DNA of 40,966 bases from Prevotellaceae bacterium (GTDB lineage: Bacteria; Bacteroidota; Bacteroidia; Bacteroidales; Bacteroidaceae): assembly GCA_015256945.1 (NCBI GenBank), contig JABZLB010000028.1, positions 1 to 40,966 of the forward strand. Direction: 5' to 3'. This document shows, piece by piece, positions 39,188 to 40,966 of the stretch (position 1 is the stretch's first letter; every line of letters begins with the position of its first letter). The translations under genes were made by a program, and so were the position numbers. The notes beneath the pieces were generated by a model. That model saw only the letters and a list, made by a program, of their open reading frames with translations. It made no database searches and was not told where the DNA came from.

Positions 39188-40345
39188 ATGAAAGTGAATC
39201 TTACAACCTTTGAGCAGATACACTATCCTGTTTATGTTTTGGAAGAACAACGTCTCCGTAATAATCTTAATTTGATTGCAGGTGTAGCCCGTGAAGCCGG
39301 TATCGATATTATACTGGCCTTTAAAGCCTATGCGCTCTGGAAAACGTTTCCGCTTTTCAGGCAGTATATCGGTGCGACAACAGCCAGTTCTTTGAACGAG
39401 GCACGTCTGGGATTTGAAGAGTTTGGCAGTTCTACGCACACTTTCTCGCCTGCATATACGGATGATGAGATTGACGAAATTTCACGTCTCTCAAGTCATA
39501 TCACATTTAATTCACTCTCACAGATGACTCGCTTTGCAGAACAAGCCAGACGGGTGAATCCGTCAGTGAGTCTCGGCTTACGAATCAATCCCGAGTACAG
39601 CGAAGTGGGAACCTTGCTTTATAACCCTTGTGCGCCCGGCACGCGTTTTGGTATTTCCTGTGACAAACTGCCCGAAACGCTTCCTGAATATATTGATGGC
39701 TTTCATTGTCATTGCCATTGTGAAAGTGGGGCTGATGCGTTTAAACGAACGCTTGCGCATATAGAAGCCCGGTTTGCAAACTGGTTTCCACAACTCAAAT
39801 GGATTAATTTCGGAGGGGGGCATCTCATGACACGTAAAGACTATGATACGTCTTTGCTTATTGATACATTGAGAGAGTTTCATCAAAAGTACCCCAATCT
39901 GAAGATTATACTTGAGCCTGGCAGTGCCTTTGCATGGCAAACAGGACCGCTGGTTAGCCAGGTGGTCGATGTAGTTGAAGATAAAGGTATCACAACAGCA
40001 ATACTGAACGTAAGCTTTACCTGCCATATGCCCGACTGTTTAGAGATGCCTTACCAGCCCGATGTGCGTAATGCCGTGAAGCTGGACGAAGCAAAAGGCA
40101 GGCATGTATACCGTTTGGGAGGAAACTCTTGCCTTAGTGGTGACTTCATGGGCTATTGGCAGTTTGACCATGAATTGCAGCCGGGAGAGAATGTTATTTT
40201 TGAAGATATGATTCATTATACTACGGTTAAAACCAATATGTTTAACGGAATCAACCATCCTGCAATAGCATTGGCGTCTCCGGATGGTGAATTGACAATT
40301 CTTCGTCAGTATGGTTATGACGACTACAAGTTGCGTATGGATTAG
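39188..40345 (+). CDS. nspC: Carboxynorspermidine decarboxylase
   Basis: NspC is a PLP-dependent decarboxylase of the alanine-racemase-like fold that forms norspermidine or spermidine from the carboxy-polyamine. The 385-residue protein has the PLP Lys46 (ILAFKAYAL), FHCHCHCESGADA, INFGGGHLMTRKDYD, ILEPGSAF, and SFTCHMPDCLEMPY. The usual partner, carboxynorspermidine dehydrogenase, is not adjacent. It has its own promoter and a hairpin at 40365. Confidence 0.92.
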   Translation: MKVNLTTFEQIHYPVYVLEEQRLRNNLNLIAGVAREAGIDIILAFKAYALWKTFPLFRQYIGATTASSLNEARLGFEEFGSSTHTFSPAYTDDEIDEISRLSSHITFNSLSQMTRFAEQARRVNPSVSLGLRINPEYSEVGTLLYNPCAPGTRFGISCDKLPETLPEYIDGFHCHCHCESGADAFKRTLAHIEARFANWFPQLKWINFGGGHLMTRKDYDTSLLIDTLREFHQKYPNLKIILEPGSAFAWQTGPLVSQVVDVVEDKGITTAILNVSFTCHMPDCLEMPYQPDVRNAVKLDEAKGRHVYRLGGNSCLSGDFMGYWQFDHELQPGENVIFEDMIHYTTVKTNMFNGINHPAIALASPDGELTILRQYGYDDYKLRMD

Positions 40346-40364
40346 CATTACCGTTGCCAGGCTG

Positions 40365-40400
40365 TGCCCGTCTTTTTATTTTTGAAACAGAAGACGGGCA
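40365..40400 (+). terminator. Hairpin after nspC
   Basis: TGCCCGTCTT (40365-40374) pairs with AAGACGGGCA (40391-40400) around a 16-base loop; the following TTGTCTTGT is only moderately T-rich. Confidence 0.6.
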
Positions 40401-40476
40401 TTGTCTTGTCCGGTTATTTCGTATAGTTGGTTACTTTAAGTTGATTTCAAAGCACCTTTACGTCTTGCGGTTCATT

Positions 40477-40561
40477 GTACGGCGGCCGTCAGCAGCGCGT
40501 ACGGCGATCGTTGGTCAATGAGTATGACGGCCGCCAACAGTGCTGCTGACGGCCGCCGAAT
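40477..40561. repeat. Dispersed palindromic repeat, copy C (85 bp)
   Basis: Its outer arms 40477-40498 and 40540-40561 are inverted with few mismatches around the core GGCGGCCGTCAGCAGC. It shares length, core, and the right flank ATGAACA with copy B. Its middle (GGCGATCGTTGG) has drifted from the other copies. Confidence 0.85.
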
Positions 40562-40839
40562 GATGAACAAAACGTGATATTGTAGCATAGCTGCTGCATA
40601 TTTTATATTATAATGTAAATGTAAAGTTCCTGATGTACTGGGCTAATGCCATATTCTGTGTAGACATTCCGTATATTGACAACTATTGTAACACCATTGC
40701 TGCTTCTTGGGAACCTCATGGTTGTTTGTTGTTCGAACTTATATCTGTTTATGGAAAGGTGTACCGTTAAAGTCTCATATATGATATAAGAACAGAATAG
40801 CGATTCGCCATTGTTTTTGAAAAAAAACTATATAAAAAG

Positions 40840-40871
40840 TTTGGATGTTTAAAAAGAATTAGTACCTTTGC
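40840..40871 (+). promoter_or_regulatory. Consensus promoter of the tRNA-Gly gene
   Basis: TTTG (40840-40843), 19 bases, TACCTTTGC (40863-40871) matches the consensus exactly, about 41 bases before the mature tRNA end. Confidence 0.8.
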
Positions 40872-40912
40872 ACACGCATTAAGCGAAATGCTTCCTTTTA
40901 TGGAATAAGAGC

Positions 40913-40966
40913 GCGGCAATAGCTCAGTTGGTAGAGCGCGACCTTGCCAAGGTCGAGGTCGCGGGT
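40913..40966 (+). tRNA. tRNA-Gly (anticodon GCC), 3' end outside window
   Basis: The sequence starts GCGGCAA (acceptor arm), then AGCTCAGTTGGTAGAGC (D arm) and CGACC-TTGCCAA-GGTCG (anticodon arm with GCC). The variable loop and the start of the T arm (GCGGGT) follow and the window ends there. It decodes GGC and GGU. Confidence 0.93.

Larger units (their letters stand above)
40346..40912. other. 570-bp intergenic stretch: nspC hairpin, palindromic repeat, tRNA promoter
   Basis: No gene is seen. It contains the nspC hairpin, the third copy of the palindromic repeat, an AT-rich segment without recognisable structure (40600-40830), and the consensus promoter of the tRNA. Confidence 0.6.

Overview
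The window is a piece of a Bacteroidota chromosome, most likely Bacteroidales and probably Prevotella-like (family-level call by inference). The evidence is the recurrent TAnnTTTGC -7 boxes, several with TTTG exactly 19 nt upstream, few Shine-Dalgarno sequences on core genes, lipoproteins with acidic residues just after the lipidated Cys, a NigD-like lipoprotein, an RprX/RprY two-component pair, serine palmitoyltransferase, an eukaryote-type (GT3) glycogen synthase and PyrK/PyrD type 1B dihydroorotate dehydrogenase. Most genes are housekeeping; the only accessory-looking region is the left 2.2 kb.

Layout. 1-2180: gene-poor mobile-element scar with the end of an S24 (LexA/CI-like) repressor, two convergent truncated gene starts that meet near 560, a small hypothetical gene, and three kinds of iterated short repeats (GTCACCCC, GTTCAA and a strictly 22-bp-spaced TTTACATCGTAA array). 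2185-9372: TerB/J-domain protein, small membrane protein, orphan HSDR_N-type PD-(D/E)XK protein, holA, an XRE regulator behind a 780-bp AT-rich region, pyrK-pyrD, and aroC on the opposite strand. 9373-15030: an intergenic promoter-terminator pair (possible small RNA), the first copy of a dispersed palindromic repeat, an exported protein, then glycogen synthase and alpha-glucan phosphorylase. 15179-18851: Big-like lipoprotein, then NigD-like lipoprotein, ECF sigma factor, membrane protein with a beta-barrel-like tail, and lipoprotein. 19143-23089: secreted protein with a Bacteroidales C-terminal motif, tcdA, small membrane protein, hemW.

23253-30943: an EF-G paralogue whose catalytic His is replaced by Ser, rprX-rprY, second palindromic repeat, rpsF-rpsR-rplI, fabD. 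31016-35370: a cytoplasmic GH13 alpha-amylase fused in one frame to a complete AlaX-like (alanyl-tRNA editing) domain, then on the minus strand RNase G/E, a 29-residue AURKAIP1/COX24-like basic protein and HU. 35556-40966: lipid kinase divergent from serine palmitoyltransferase, prs, nspC, third palindromic repeat, and the start of a tRNA-Gly(GCC) cut by the window end.

The most interesting observations are the GH13-AlaX fusion, the GTPase-motif-deficient EF-G paralogue, the three-copy 85-bp palindromic repeat, and the 22-bp periodic array in the left mobile scar. No computation or database search was possible; all family calls rest on motif recognition.
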